Shown: positions 1 to 7,694 of the stretch, piece by piece | How the letters are laid out: the number at the start of each line of letters is the position of its first letter | Numbering within the stretch: the first letter of the stretch is position 1 | From: an uncultured Sphingopyxis sp. | Lineage (GTDB): Bacteria; Pseudomonadota; Alphaproteobacteria; Sphingomonadales; Sphingomonadaceae | Assembly (NCBI RefSeq): GCF_900078365.1 | Contig: NZ_LT598653.1 | Coordinates: forward strand, 2,976,001-3,040,000 | Length of the DNA: 64,000 nucleotides | Direction: 5' to 3' | Translations under genes and position numbers: made by a program | The notes under the pieces: generated by a model | Told to the model about the DNA's origin: nothing | Databases searched by the model: none | The model's input: the letters and a program-made list of their open reading frames with translations, nothing else

Positions 1-1
1 C

Positions 2-229
2 GCGCGCCAGAGGATACGAATCGAGGGTGGCGGCTATCACCGCGAGCATCTCCGCGCACTTGCGCAGCGCGTGGAGGTCTATGTCGGGGAGGTCCGGATT
101 CTCGGCTCGAAAAGCAATCTGCTGCAAGCCTTGATCGCGGGGGCCACCGAAACAAAGCCGGGCGCAGTGCCCAGCTTTGTTCCGAAGTGGTGCACCCGAC
201 TGGATTCGAACCAGTGGCCCCCAGATTAG
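2..229 (+). CDS. Serine recombinase, C-terminal end (partial)
   Basis: Only the last 75 codons are present; the gene enters from the left edge. The tail contains REHLRALAQRVEV, VRILGSKSNLLQALIAG and SFVPKW, which resemble the C-terminal region of large serine recombinases with a zinc-ribbon domain found in alphaproteobacterial elements (recognised from memory). The final codons, TRLDSNQWPPD and the TAG stop, are the antisense of the 3' half of the tRNA-Arg gene at 188-264. The reading frame is therefore completed by the target tRNA. The family normally catalyses site-specific integration and excision of a genomic island. The catalytic domain lies outside the window, so assignment to the serine rather than the tyrosine class rests on C-terminal similarity alone. 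Confidence 0.7.
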   Translation, partial: ARQRIRIEGGGYHREHLRALAQRVEVYVGEVRILGSKSNLLQALIAGATETKPGAVPSFVPKWCTRLDSNQWPPD

Positions 230-264
230 GAATCTGATGCTCTATCCTGCTGAGCTACGGGTGC
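188..264 (-). tRNA. tRNA-Arg (anticodon CCT)
   Basis: On the minus strand the gene begins GCACCCG and ends CGGGTGC-A-CCA, giving a perfect 7-bp acceptor stem with encoded CCA. The anticodon arm pairs TCAGA with TCTGG around the loop TTCCTAA, which places CCT as the anticodon. GGTTCGAATCC forms the T arm. The length is 77 nt. The 3' half overlaps the end of the recombinase gene on the opposite strand, so this is the likely attachment site of the element to the left. Confidence 0.96.
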
Positions 265-313
265 GCCGCCGCTCGTGTAGCGGTGGAGCGCGCGGAGCGT
301 CAATCGGATTGGA

Positions 314-775
314 TCAATTGGCCGCTTCGGGCGGCACGATCGGCACCAGCAGGGGCATCGCCGCGATCCCGTCGTCGCGGAGCGCCTCGGCCTCTTCGGG
401 TGAGGCCTGGCCGTGGATCAGATCCTCGGCCGCGCGTCCCTCGTGCATCGCGCGGGCGGCATCGGCGAAATCGCGGCCGACCCAGCGCGACCGCGGCAGC
501 ATTTCGGCCTGTTTTGCCGCGATGCCGGCGAGCAGCTTGCGGACCAGTTCGGGGCCGGATTCGGGTTCGGTCGCGACCGAAACGGGCGCAGCCGCCGCCT
601 GATTGGACTTCGCGCCGACGCGCGGCGCCATCACCGCCTTCTTCACCGCGCTGTCGCCGCAAACCGGGCAGCCGATCAGGCCGCGCGCCTGCTGGTCGGC
701 GAAGCTGTCGCTGCTCGCGAACCAGGCCTCGAACCGGTGGTCGCCGGCGGTGCAGCAAAGGTCGAACACGATCAT
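314..775 (-). CDS. DUF1178 family protein
   Basis: A 153-residue protein beginning MIVFDLCC. It has a predicted zinc-ribbon-like pair of Cys motifs, LCC at residues 6-8 and CPVCGD around 36-41, followed by a short basic stretch and an Ala-rich C-terminal half with PRSRWVGRDFADAARAMHEGRAAE. This matches the DUF1178 family common in proteobacteria, whose function is unknown. It lies 4 bases downstream of the glutaredoxin gene and is read in the same direction, so the two are probably co-transcribed. Confidence 0.85.
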   Translation of the reverse strand: MIVFDLCCTAGDHRFEAWFASSDSFADQQARGLIGCPVCGDSAVKKAVMAPRVGAKSNQAAAAPVSVATEPESGPELVRKLLAGIAAKQAEMLPRSRWVGRDFADAARAMHEGRAAEDLIHGQASPEEAEALRDDGIAAMPLLVPIVPPEAAN

Positions 776-779
776 GGGG

Positions 780-1040
780 TCAGGCCGCTCCGATCAGCGC
801 GTCGAGTTCGCCCTTCGCATCGAGCGCGGCGAGGTCGTCGCTGCCGCCGACATGCCTGCCGTCGATAAAGACTTGCGGCACGGTGCGGCGCCCGTTCGCG
901 CGTGCGACCATCGCGTCGAACCCCGCGCGATCCATCGTCACGTCGATTTCGCGGAAATCGGCGCCCTTGCGGTCGAGCAGCATCTTCGCGCGCGTGCAAT
1001 AGGGGCAGAAGGCCTTGGTATAGACTTCGATCTGGGCCAT
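780..1040 (-). CDS. grxC: Glutaredoxin 3
   Basis: An 86-residue protein of typical glutaredoxin length. It carries the redox-active CPYC at residues 12-15, the cis-proline segment RTVPQVFIDG around 52-61 and the glutathione-binding GGSDDLAAL near 65-73. It should reduce disulfides and mixed disulfides in the cytoplasm with glutathione. It sits between comF upstream (5-base gap) and the DUF1178 gene downstream, forming a tight minus-strand operon. Confidence 0.95.
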   Translation of the reverse strand: MAQIEVYTKAFCPYCTRAKMLLDRKGADFREIDVTMDRAGFDAMVARANGRRTVPQVFIDGRHVGGSDDLAALDAKGELDALIGAA

Positions 1041-1044
1041 GCGG

Positions 1045-1905
1045 CTATCCTGTCATCCTTTCGCCCTGCATATCGGAATCCAACGAAGCAAAGTCAAATA
1101 TGTTGCCCTTCGCGGCATCCGGCACGACGCGCGCCCAGGTCAACGCCGACACCCGCGCCGCCCCGCTCCGCCGCAGCGCCCGCGCCGCGGCGCGGAGCGT
1201 CGCCCCGCTCGCATGAACATCGTCGATCAGCACCAGATGCCTTCCCGCCGCGCGCGCCCTGGCATCGCTCGCCAGCGCGAAGGCGCCGGCGACGATCCGC
1301 TCGCGCTCCTTGCGCCCCTTGCCGCGCAGCGATGCTGTCGATTTGACACGGCGTAGCAGATGATGATCGCGCCGCACGCCCGTCAGCCGCGCAAGCTCGT
1401 TGGCGAGCAGCGCGGCCTGGTTGAACCCGCGCGACCAGAGCCGCCAGCGGTGGAGCGGCACCGGAACGAGCAGGATCGCATCGATGTCACCCAGCAGGGC
1501 GAGCCGGCGCGCCATCAACCGCGCCATCAGCCGCGCGTGGCCGGTCCGCCGCCCATATTTGAGCCGCAGCGCGACCGTGCGCGCGACCGGGCCATAGGCG
1601 AGCGCCGCGGGGGCGCCCTCGAACGGCGGCGGCTGGGCCAGGCATGCCCCGCAAGCGATCTCCCCGCCGGGCACGACCTCCGGGAGCGGGATCGAGCAAT
1701 GCGCGCACGCCGGCTCGCCGAGGAAATCGAGCGACGACCAGCAGGCAAGGCAGAATTGGCTGTCATCGCCGACGATCGCGCCGCAGCCCGGACAACGCGG
1801 GGGCAGCGCATAATCCACGATCGCGCGCGACGCGACGCGCAGACCGGCGAGCCATGCCCCCGCTGGCGCGCCTGCTTTTTCGGCATCCCCCGTCGCCCCT
1901 GCCAT
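1045..1905 (-). CDS. comF: ComF family protein (amidophosphoribosyltransferase-like)
   Basis: The protein of about 286 residues has a double zinc ribbon near the N-terminus (CPGCGAIV...CLAC, CAHCSIPL...CGAC). A C-terminal phosphoribosyltransferase domain carries the PRPP loop VLIDDVHASGATL. ComF proteins are linked to DNA uptake in Gram-negative competence, but the enzymatic reaction is unsettled. ATG at 1905 is chosen because it gives a normal N-terminus; an in-frame ATG at 1923 is also possible. Longer in-frame extension upstream is only the antisense of the divergent methyltransferase gene. It is followed by grxC after 4 bases. Confidence 0.9.
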   Translation of the reverse strand: MAGATGDAEKAGAPAGAWLAGLRVASRAIVDYALPPRCPGCGAIVGDDSQFCLACWSSLDFLGEPACAHCSIPLPEVVPGGEIACGACLAQPPPFEGAPAALAYGPVARTVALRLKYGRRTGHARLMARLMARRLALLGDIDAILLVPVPLHRWRLWSRGFNQAALLANELARLTGVRRDHHLLRRVKSTASLRGKGRKERERIVAGAFALASDARARAAGRHLVLIDDVHASGATLRAAARALRRSGAARVSALTWARVVPDAAKGNIFDFASLDSDMQGERMTG

Positions 1906-1947
1906 CAGCGGGTTGTGCCGCATCGCCGGGGGCGGCACAAGCGGCGC

Positions 1948-2799
1948 ATGTCGCAAGCCCCCCGCCCGCTTTTCTCGTCCGCACGCCACCGCGCCCAGCG
2001 CGACCGTATGGCGCGCCTGCCCGCATCGGCCAATTTCCTCGCGCCGATCATCGCCGAAACATTGCTCGACCGGCTGACGATGGTGACGCGCGAATTTCGC
2101 CGCACGCTGCTCGTCGGCGCACACGACGCGGCGCTGATCGACCATCTGCGCGCCACCGGCACCGGCCTCACGATTATCGAGGCGGCTCCGCGGCTCGCGG
2201 ACCGCACCGCGGCGATCGCGGTCGAGGCCGATGCGGTCGACCTGCCCTTCGGCAGTTTCGACCTCATCCTCTGGCCGGGCGGGCTCGACAGCGTCAACGA
2301 TGTGCCCGGCGCGCTCGTGCGGCTCCGCGCGCTGCTCGCGCCCGACGGCCTGCTGCTCGGCGCCTTCGTCGGCGACGGCAGCCTGCCGCGCCTCCGCCGC
2401 GCGGTGATGGCCGATGGCGTGCGGTCGATCGCGCGGCTGCACCCGCAGATCGACCTCGCCGCGATGGGCAATCTGCTCCAGCGCGTCGGCTTCGCGCTTC
2501 CCGTCGTCGATGTCGAGGCACTGACCGTGCGCTATGGCGACTTGCTGGCGCTCGTGCGCGACCTGCGCGCCGCCGGCCTGTCGAGCCGCCTCGCCCCCGC
2601 CTCCCCGCCGCTGACCCGCGACGAGGCGGCGCGGATCGCCGCGGCGTTCGCGGCAGAGGCCGATCCCGATGGCCGTATCGCCGAAAGCTTCCGCATCGTC
2701 CACTTCAGCGGATGGGCGCCGCATCCCGATCAGCCGCAGCCCGCGCGCCGCGGCAGCGGCACCGCCTCGCTCGCGGAGGCGCTGAAGCGGAACGATTAA
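1948..2799 (+). CDS. SAM-dependent methyltransferase, NDUFAF5/BioC-like
   Basis: A 283-residue protein. The class I methyltransferase fold shows as RTLLVGAHDAALIDHL (motif I, residues about 50-65), an acidic strand end LTIIEAAP and LPFGSFDLILW (motif IV). The C-terminus ends HFSGWAPHPDQPQPARRGSG, a signature of bacterial proteins related to the mitochondrial complex I assembly factor NDUFAF5. The glycine-rich SAM loop is weak, as in many members of this group. It is divergent from comF with 42 bases between the starts. Substrate unknown. Confidence 0.85.
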   Translation: MSQAPRPLFSSARHRAQRDRMARLPASANFLAPIIAETLLDRLTMVTREFRRTLLVGAHDAALIDHLRATGTGLTIIEAAPRLADRTAAIAVEADAVDLPFGSFDLILWPGGLDSVNDVPGALVRLRALLAPDGLLLGAFVGDGSLPRLRRAVMADGVRSIARLHPQIDLAAMGNLLQRVGFALPVVDVEALTVRYGDLLALVRDLRAAGLSSRLAPASPPLTRDEAARIAAAFAAEADPDGRIAESFRIVHFSGWAPHPDQPQPARRGSGTASLAEALKRND

Positions 2800-2823
2800 A
2801 GCGCGGTCACTCTTGATTGAATC

Positions 2824-2899
2824 GTCATCCCGGCGAAGGCCGGGATCTCATCGTTTCGGTCTGACGCACCGGCGAGATCCCGGCCTTCGCCGGGATGAC
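2824..2899. repeat. Long inverted repeat, GTCATCCCGGCGAAGG family
   Basis: Two perfect 26-base arms (2824-2849 and 2874-2899) flank a 24-base loop. Each arm itself contains the small palindrome CCCGGCGAAGGCCGGG. It lies between the convergent methyltransferase and mutT stop codons and may act as a bidirectional terminator. Shorter single-palindrome copies of the same family occur at 42015-42042 and 60934-60961. Confidence 0.9.
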
Positions 2900-2929
2900 C
2901 ACGGTGTTTCAGTTTAACCCGCTCACTCG

Positions 2930-3358
2930 CTAGACCAACGCCTCCAGCAGTCCGATCAGCGGCTTGTCGGCGGGCGGCATGGCGAGACCGTGCAGTTCGA
3001 CCGGACGCACCCAGCGCAGCGCGCTCGCGTGCTGCGCCACCGGCGTCCCGCGCCATTTGCGGCACACGTAAAGCAGGAGCAGCAGATGTCGGTCGCCCAG
3101 CATGTCGCTCGCGAAGCAGGCGGGCGCGAGGCAGGCGTGGTCGACGTCGATCGCCAGTTCCTCGGCGAGCTCGCGGATCAGCGCCTGCTCGGGCGTTTCA
3201 CCGGTTTCGAGCTTGCCGCCCGGAAACTCCCAGAGTCCCGCCATTGCCAGCCCTTCGGGGCGCTGCTGGACAAGCAACCGTCCGTCGCGGTCGATCAGCG
3301 CGGCGGCGACGACGACCAGCGATGTTTTTGGCGGTTTTCCAAGGATAAGCGCGGACAA
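2930..3358 (-). CDS. mutT: Nudix hydrolase, MutT-like 8-oxo-dGTP diphosphatase
   Basis: A 142-residue protein with the Nudix box GGKLETGETPEQ...RELAEEL around residues 47-71, preceded by AAALIDRDGRLLVQQRP. It has the usual size for MutT, which removes 8-oxo-dGTP from the nucleotide pool. The Gly normally near the end of the box (EELGI) is Ala here. TTG at 3358 is chosen as start because AGGAAGG lies 8 bases upstream of it. The open frame continues upstream to 3424, but that extension runs into the divergent pilin gene's leader and has no ribosome site. Confidence 0.9.
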   Translation of the reverse strand: MSALILGKPPKTSLVVVAAALIDRDGRLLVQQRPEGLAMAGLWEFPGGKLETGETPEQALIRELAEELAIDVDHACLAPACFASDMLGDRHLLLLLYVCRKWRGTPVAQHASALRWVRPVELHGLAMPPADKPLIGLLEALV

Positions 3359-3423
3359 ATTGTTAACCTTCCTATGCGAATGTCGGCCCCCTCGGGAACT
3401 ATATTTCAGGCAGGGGTGGAACA

Positions 3424-3594
3424 ATGCGAAACTTTTACAGGCTGATGCGGTCGACCAGGGCCGCGACGGCCGTCGAATATGGGCTGATCCTGGCCCTCGT
3501 CTTTCTGGCGGCTGTCGTTGCGGTCGGCAATGTCGCGAACTCCACTAGCAATATGTGGGGTAAGGTTTCGAACGCCGCCGAAACCAACATGTAG
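3424..3594 (+). CDS. Flp family type IVb pilin (first, divergent copy)
   Basis: A 56-residue product: a short basic leader, then RAATAVEYGLI (prepilin processing region with the invariant Glu and Tyr), then a hydrophobic helix LALVFLAAVVAV and a short polar tail. AGGGG lies 7 bases before the ATG. Compared with the second copy at 3738 it has a bulkier hydrophobic segment and no Gly run, and looks like a minor or diverged pilin. No Tad/CPA assembly gene is in the window, so export would depend on a locus elsewhere. Its leader overlaps the mutT start region on the other strand. Confidence 0.9.
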   Translation: MRNFYRLMRSTRAATAVEYGLILALVFLAAVVAVGNVANSTSNMWGKVSNAAETNM

Positions 3595-3686
3595 CCGCGG
3601 GGCGGTCCCTTTCCGGGACGGCGTTCGCCCCCGTTCCGCCGGCCGATATTAAGCTTTTCAAAACCTATTCGCCCTAAGCCGCAGAT

Positions 3687-3710
3687 GTTGACCCAGACCA
3701 GACCGTCAAC
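3687..3710. promoter_or_regulatory. Inverted repeat upstream of second flp pilin
   Basis: GTTGAC (3687-3692) and GTCAAC (3705-3710) form a perfect 6-base inverted repeat with a 12-base spacer, 27 bases before the pilin ATG. It could be an operator or a leader hairpin; the sequence alone does not decide. Confidence 0.35.
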
Positions 3711-3737
3711 AGGGTAAGTGAAATCAGGAGACCAGTC

Positions 3738-3911
3738 ATGAAGTTCATCAAGAAGTTCGTTCGCGACACCAAAGCCGCCACCGCCATCGAATATGGCCTG
3801 ATCGCGGCCCTCATCGCCGTCGCCGGTATCACCGCGATGGGTGCAGTCGGCGGTGCCGTCGGCAACACCTTCAACGAGGTTGCGACGGGCCTCAACGGCG
3901 AAACCGCATAA
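3738..3911 (+). CDS. flp: Flp family type IVb pilin (major type)
   Basis: A 57-residue protein: MKFIKKFVRDTKAATAIEYGLI, then a smooth hydrophobic helix AALIAVAGITAMGAVGGAVG and a small polar tail. This is the classical Flp prepilin layout, in which the prepilin peptidase cuts before the AIEYGLI-type segment. CAGGAG lies 7 bases upstream of the ATG. It follows the first flp gene by 143 bases and is closed by a strong terminator at 3963. Such small genes are easily missed by automatic callers. Confidence 0.96.
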   Translation: MKFIKKFVRDTKAATAIEYGLIAALIAVAGITAMGAVGGAVGNTFNEVATGLNGETA

Positions 3912-3962
3912 GGTTAGTTGTCCGGATTTGCTCGCCGCTATTGCGGCCTGCACCGACATCGG

Positions 3963-3994
3963 AAAGGGCGGTGGGTCATCCCACCGCCCTTTTT
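3963..3994 (+). terminator. Rho-independent terminator after flp pilins
   Basis: AGGGCGGTGGG and CCCACCGCCCT form a perfect 11-bp stem around TCAT, followed directly by TTTT. It lies 51 bases after the flp stop and 14 bases from the stop of the convergent M48 protease gene. On the minus strand only a short T run follows, so it is mainly a plus-strand terminator. Confidence 0.93.
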
Positions 3995-4007
3995 CGTGCT
4001 TTCGGAC

Positions 4008-5510
4008 TTATCGGTTCGCGTAGACCACGACCTTGACCTTTTGCCCCGGCGTCAGCCGGCTCGATGCGGTCAGGCGGTTGAGCACCTGAAAGCGTTCGGT
4101 CTGATAATTGCTGTACGCCATCCGCCGCGCCAGGCTGGCGACGGTGTCACCGCGGCCAACGGTAACGACGTCGACCCGCCGCGGCCGGATCGCTGCCGCC
4201 TCGGCGGTGCTCAGCCGCCGGACGCTGCCCAACATCGAATTGAAGACTCCGCTGCCGCCTGCTTTCGTCAGCGTGACGAAGTGGAAGGCCTGCCCGCGCG
4301 AAAATTCATAGGCGAAGACGGTGACATCGACCTGACCCGACTGGCTGTTCACGCGCGTGGTCGAATAGGACGCCGGAATGCCGTTCACCGTCGTGCGCTG
4401 GATCGCGCTCGGGCTGATCGAAGCATTGCCGGCGACCGCCCGGAAAACCGCCGAGATATAGGCGTTCATGTCGCCATTATAGGGTCCGGTCGAAAATTGC
4501 GCCTGCCCGCCATTGCCGCTGATCGATACCGCGTCGGTGCCATTCTGCATCCCATAGCCGTTCGGCACGGTGAAGCGCAGTTTCAGATCGGGGTGCAGGA
4601 AATCGCGGCCTTCGACGACGCCCTGCGCCGGGTCGTCGCCGTACAGCACGCCGTCGACCGAGGCGAGGAAGGCATCCGCGTTGCGCATGCCGCCGCGCCC
4701 GCCGACGCGACTGGCGAGCGACTGCGCATTGCGCACGCGCGAGGCGGGGTCGGGGTGGGTGCTCGCCCATTCGGGCAGCGAGCGCGCGTCGCCGCCCGAC
4801 AGGCGCGCGTCGAGGTTGGTCTGGTTGGCGAGGCTCGCGAGCATCGTCGACAGCGCGAGCGGGTCGTAACCCGCGCTGCTGAGATACTGAACGCCGAGCT
4901 GGTCGGCCTGCAATTCCTGGCTGCGCGAGAAGCCCAGCGTCGCGAGCTGCGCGACGCGCATCGAATTATTCTGGAGCAGCCCGCCGAGCCCGCCGAGCAG
5001 GCCGCCATTGTCACCGATCGCGCCGCCGAGCACCGCGCCGAGCACGCCGAGGATCGTGTTGCGTGTCGCCGCCGACTGGCGCTTCTTGCTGTGCTGCGCG
5101 GCGACATGGCCGACCTCGTGTCCTAGCACGCCGGCCAGCTCGGCCTCGTCGTTCATCAGCGCCATCAGCTGGCGCGTGACATAGACATAGCCGCCGGGGA
5201 TCGCGAAGGCGTTGTTCACCGGCGAGTTGAGCAAAGTGACGGTGAAATCGCTGGGCGAGCGCGACAGGCCCGATTGCACCGCGATATTCTGCCCGACGCG
5301 GTTCACATAGGCCGCCTGCGGCCCCTTATATGCGCCGCCGAATTCCTGGAGCAATTGCGGGTGCGCCTCGTCGCCCTGCTTGCGCTCGGCGGGCGAAATA
5401 TTCGTCTGGGTCTTGATCGCTTTCAGCTGCGCATCGGCGGGGCTGCTGCCCCCCGTCATCGCGCAGCCCGCCAGAATCAATGCCAGCGCCGTCATCGTCA
5501 TCCGGGCCAT
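4008..5510 (-). CDS. M48 family metalloprotease, lipoprotein with LysM tail
   Basis: A 500-residue protein. The N-terminus MARMTMTALALILAGC is a lipoprotein signal with lipobox LAGC at residues 13-16. The zinc motif HEVGH is at 131-135, and a downstream QELQAD supplies the third ligand. The last 55 residues (VVTVGRGDTVASLARR...LTPGQKVKVVVY) form a LysM-like module. This combination resembles BepA/LoiP-type periplasmic proteases that monitor outer-membrane assembly. ATG 5510 is chosen for GGGAGG upstream and the signal peptide; an earlier in-frame start at 5537 would bury the signal. It ends convergently against the flp terminator. Confidence 0.93.
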   Translation of the reverse strand: MARMTMTALALILAGCAMTGGSSPADAQLKAIKTQTNISPAERKQGDEAHPQLLQEFGGAYKGPQAAYVNRVGQNIAVQSGLSRSPSDFTVTLLNSPVNNAFAIPGGYVYVTRQLMALMNDEAELAGVLGHEVGHVAAQHSKKRQSAATRNTILGVLGAVLGGAIGDNGGLLGGLGGLLQNNSMRVAQLATLGFSRSQELQADQLGVQYLSSAGYDPLALSTMLASLANQTNLDARLSGGDARSLPEWASTHPDPASRVRNAQSLASRVGGRGGMRNADAFLASVDGVLYGDDPAQGVVEGRDFLHPDLKLRFTVPNGYGMQNGTDAVSISGNGGQAQFSTGPYNGDMNAYISAVFRAVAGNASISPSAIQRTTVNGIPASYSTTRVNSQSGQVDVTVFAYEFSRGQAFHFVTLTKAGGSGVFNSMLGSVRRLSTAEAAAIRPRRVDVVTVGRGDTVASLARRMAYSNYQTERFQVLNRLTASSRLTPGQKVKVVVYANR

Positions 5511-5547
5511 CAACGCGCCTCCCTGTCTTACCGTCATTCAACAAACC

Positions 5548-5635
5548 CGCTCGTGCCGAGCTTGTCGAAGCACCGTCCTTTCTTCAGCCGAGGCAAAGAG
5601 AATGGACAGCCCTTCGACAAGCGCAGGGCGAACGG
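5548..5635. repeat. Inverted repeat, CTTCGACAAGC family
   Basis: The left arm ends CGAGCTTGTCGAAG (to 5570) and the right arm starts CTTCGACAAGCGCAGG (5612). The outer parts pair with a few mismatches. It lies between accA and the M48 gene, both read leftward. It is a typical dispersed proteobacterial palindromic repeat with a sequence unrelated to the other families in this window. Confidence 0.8.
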
Positions 5636-5696
5636 TGGATAAAAATAGCCATAGCTGGAAAGGAAACGCCAGCCTGCGCTTTTCGGTTCCGGCCGG

Positions 5697-6644
5697 TCAG
5701 GCCCGTCCCATCGCGAGAAATTTTTCCTCGCGCGCGGCGAGCAAAGTGTCGCGCGGCAATCCTGTCAGCGCGCCCAGTTCCTGCTCGATCGCATCGCCCA
5801 GCGACGCGATCGCGACGTCGGGCGCGCGGTGCGCGCCGCCGACGGGTTCGGGGACGATCCGGTCGATGACCTTGAGGCCGAGCAGGTCCTGTGCCGACAT
5901 CTTCATCGCCGCGGCGGCGTCGGCCGCCTTGTCCGACGTGCGCCACAGGATCGAGGCGCAGCCCTCGGGCGAGATCACCGAATAGACGGCATGTTCGAAC
6001 ATCAGCACGCGGTTCGCCGCGGCAAGCGCGATCGCGCCGCCCGAACCGCCCTCGCCGACCACCGCCGCGACCATCGGCACGCCGAGCGCGAGGCATTGCT
6101 CGGTCGAGCGCGCGATCGCCTCGGCCTGCCCGCGCTCCTCGGCCTGGATGCCAGGAAAGGCGCCCGAGGTGTCGACCAGCGTCACCACCGGCAAGCCGAA
6201 GCGGTCGGCGAGCTGCATCAGGCGGATCGCCTTGCGATAGCCTTCGGGCTTCGCCATGCCGAAATTATGCTTCATGCGCGACGGGATGTCGTCGCCCTTT
6301 TCATGACCGATCACCATCACCCGGCGCCCGCGAAAGCGCGCGAGCCCGCCGAGGATCGCCTGGTCGTCGCCGAAATTACGATCGCCCGCCAGCGGCATCC
6401 AGTCGTCGAACAGGCCGGCGACATAATGTTTGAAATGCGGACGGTCGGGATGCCGCGCGACCTGCGTCTTCTGCCACGGCGTCAGCTTGGCATAGATTTC
6501 GCGCAGCAGTTTCGAGGACTTGTCCTCCAGCCGCGCAATGTCGTTGTCGATGTTGAGCGACGGATCGTCACCCATTTCGCGCAATTCGGCAATCTGCCGA
6601 TCGAGCGCGGCGACCTGTTTTTCGAAGTCCAGAAAGGCTGTCAT
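5697..6644 (-). CDS. accA: Acetyl-CoA carboxylase carboxyltransferase subunit alpha
   Basis: A 315-residue protein, close to the usual 315-320 for AccA. Recognisable segments are FLDFEKQVAALDRQI at the start, YVAGLFDDWMPLAGDRNFGDD, GRRVMVIGHEKG and GMAKPEGYRKA, followed by the oxyanion region VVGEGGSGGA and SVISPEGCASILWR. With AccD it transfers carboxyl from biotin to acetyl-CoA in the first committed step of fatty-acid synthesis. It lies downstream of xerD on the same strand, with an inverted repeat between. Confidence 0.98.
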   Translation of the reverse strand: MTAFLDFEKQVAALDRQIAELREMGDDPSLNIDNDIARLEDKSSKLLREIYAKLTPWQKTQVARHPDRPHFKHYVAGLFDDWMPLAGDRNFGDDQAILGGLARFRGRRVMVIGHEKGDDIPSRMKHNFGMAKPEGYRKAIRLMQLADRFGLPVVTLVDTSGAFPGIQAEERGQAEAIARSTEQCLALGVPMVAAVVGEGGSGGAIALAAANRVLMFEHAVYSVISPEGCASILWRTSDKAADAAAAMKMSAQDLLGLKVIDRIVPEPVGGAHRAPDVAIASLGDAIEQELGALTGLPRDTLLAAREEKFLAMGRA

Positions 6645-6700
6645 GCGGAGTCGCTAGGACGAAGGCCGAGCGAGGTCAACGTCTGCCAAAAGGAGAATCC

Positions 6701-6776
6701 GTCGGCCCCACGAAGGCGGGGGCCGTAATCGGCCTTGCGCTATTTCTCCAGCGGCCCCCGCCTTCGCGGGGCCGAC
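6701..6776. repeat. Inverted repeat, CCCCGCGAAGGCGGGG family
   Basis: Arms of 24 bases (6701-6724 and 6753-6776) pair with one mismatch around a 28-base loop. It fills most of the accA-xerD gap. Related copies are at 11479, 16684, 22843 and 27111. Confidence 0.9.
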
Positions 6777-6783
6777 GTTCTTC

Positions 6784-7686
6784 CTATGCGCCATCTCCAT
6801 CGACGCCCATCCGCGCCAGCGGGTGCCGCCTGTTGACCAGCTCGACGAGGCGGCGACTATCGACATGCGTGTAAATCTCGGTCGTCGCGATGTCGGCATG
6901 GCCGAGCATCAGTTGCAGCGCACGCAGATCGGCGCCGCCCTCCAGAAGGTGCGTCGCAAAGGCATGGCGCAGCACATGCGGACTGATCGCGGCCGGATCG
7001 ATCCCGGCGCGCGCGGCGAGTTCGCGCAGCATCTGGAACAGCCGCACGCGCGAGATATGCGCCTTGCCCGACGGGAAGAGCCAGGGCGATCCGTCGGCGA
7101 GCAGCGGCAGCCAGCGATCGAACGCCGCGCGCGCGCGTTCGGACAAGGGCACCAGCCGTTCCTTGTCGCCCTTGCCGCGGATGATCAGATATTCGCGCTC
7201 GCCCGCCACGGCGCGGCGCGGAAGCGATACGAGTTCGCTCGCGCGGAGCCCCGATCCATAGAGGAGTTCGAGCAATAGCAGCATCCGCACCGCGCTCGCG
7301 GGCGGCGCTTCCCCCGAAGCCTCCTCGCCCGCTCGCTCGAACAACCGCTCGACATCGGCGTGCGTCAGGATGCGCGGCAACGGCCGCCGCGTCGCGGGCC
7401 TCGCGATGTCGAGCGCCGGATTGTCCGCCCGCTCGCCCTCGTCCAGCAGGAAAGCGAAGAACTGCCGCAACGCCGACAATTTGCGCGCCGCGCTGCTTGC
7501 GGCAAGCGACCGGTAATCCGCCATCAATTTGCGCAAGGCCGCAGCATCGGCGTCGCCGAGCGGGCCTTTGACCCACTCTGCCGCCTGTTCGAGGTCGCGG
7601 CGATAGGCCGCCAGCGTGTTGCGTGACGCCCCGCGCTCGGCCGCCATCATTTCCAGAAAGCGGCCGATTAAAGCGGCGTCAGACAT
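6784..7686 (-). CDS. xerD: Tyrosine recombinase XerD
   Basis: A 300-residue protein with an N-terminal SAM-like core-binding domain (FLEMMAAERGASRNTLAAYRRDL) and a C-terminal catalytic domain. Catalytic residues are visible in order: Arg in GSGLRASEL, Lys in GKGDKERLVP, His/Arg in HVLRHAFATH, His in LGHADIATTEIY, with Tyr last. With XerC it resolves chromosome dimers at dif. The length and N-terminus fit XerD better than an element integrase, and the neighbours (accA, aroK, aroB) support a core chromosomal gene. Confidence 0.92.
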   Translation of the reverse strand: MSDAALIGRFLEMMAAERGASRNTLAAYRRDLEQAAEWVKGPLGDADAAALRKLMADYRSLAASSAARKLSALRQFFAFLLDEGERADNPALDIARPATRRPLPRILTHADVERLFERAGEEASGEAPPASAVRMLLLLELLYGSGLRASELVSLPRRAVAGEREYLIIRGKGDKERLVPLSERARAAFDRWLPLLADGSPWLFPSGKAHISRVRLFQMLRELAARAGIDPAAISPHVLRHAFATHLLEGGADLRALQLMLGHADIATTEIYTHVDSRRLVELVNRRHPLARMGVDGDGA

Positions 7687-7694
7687 TGACGAAA

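Noticed and set aside
177..602. Small frame beginning with GAPDWIRTSGPQIRN
   Set aside because: It is the antisense of tRNA-Arg, a known source of false proteins, and then runs opposite the DUF1178 gene.
2824..2899. Repeats as a CRISPR array
   Set aside because: The palindromes are single dispersed units at gene ends, not evenly spaced direct repeats with spacers, and no cas gene is present.
6784..7686. xerD as a mobile-element integrase
   Set aside because: Neighbours are core genes, no attachment repeats surround it, and length and layout match chromosomal XerD.
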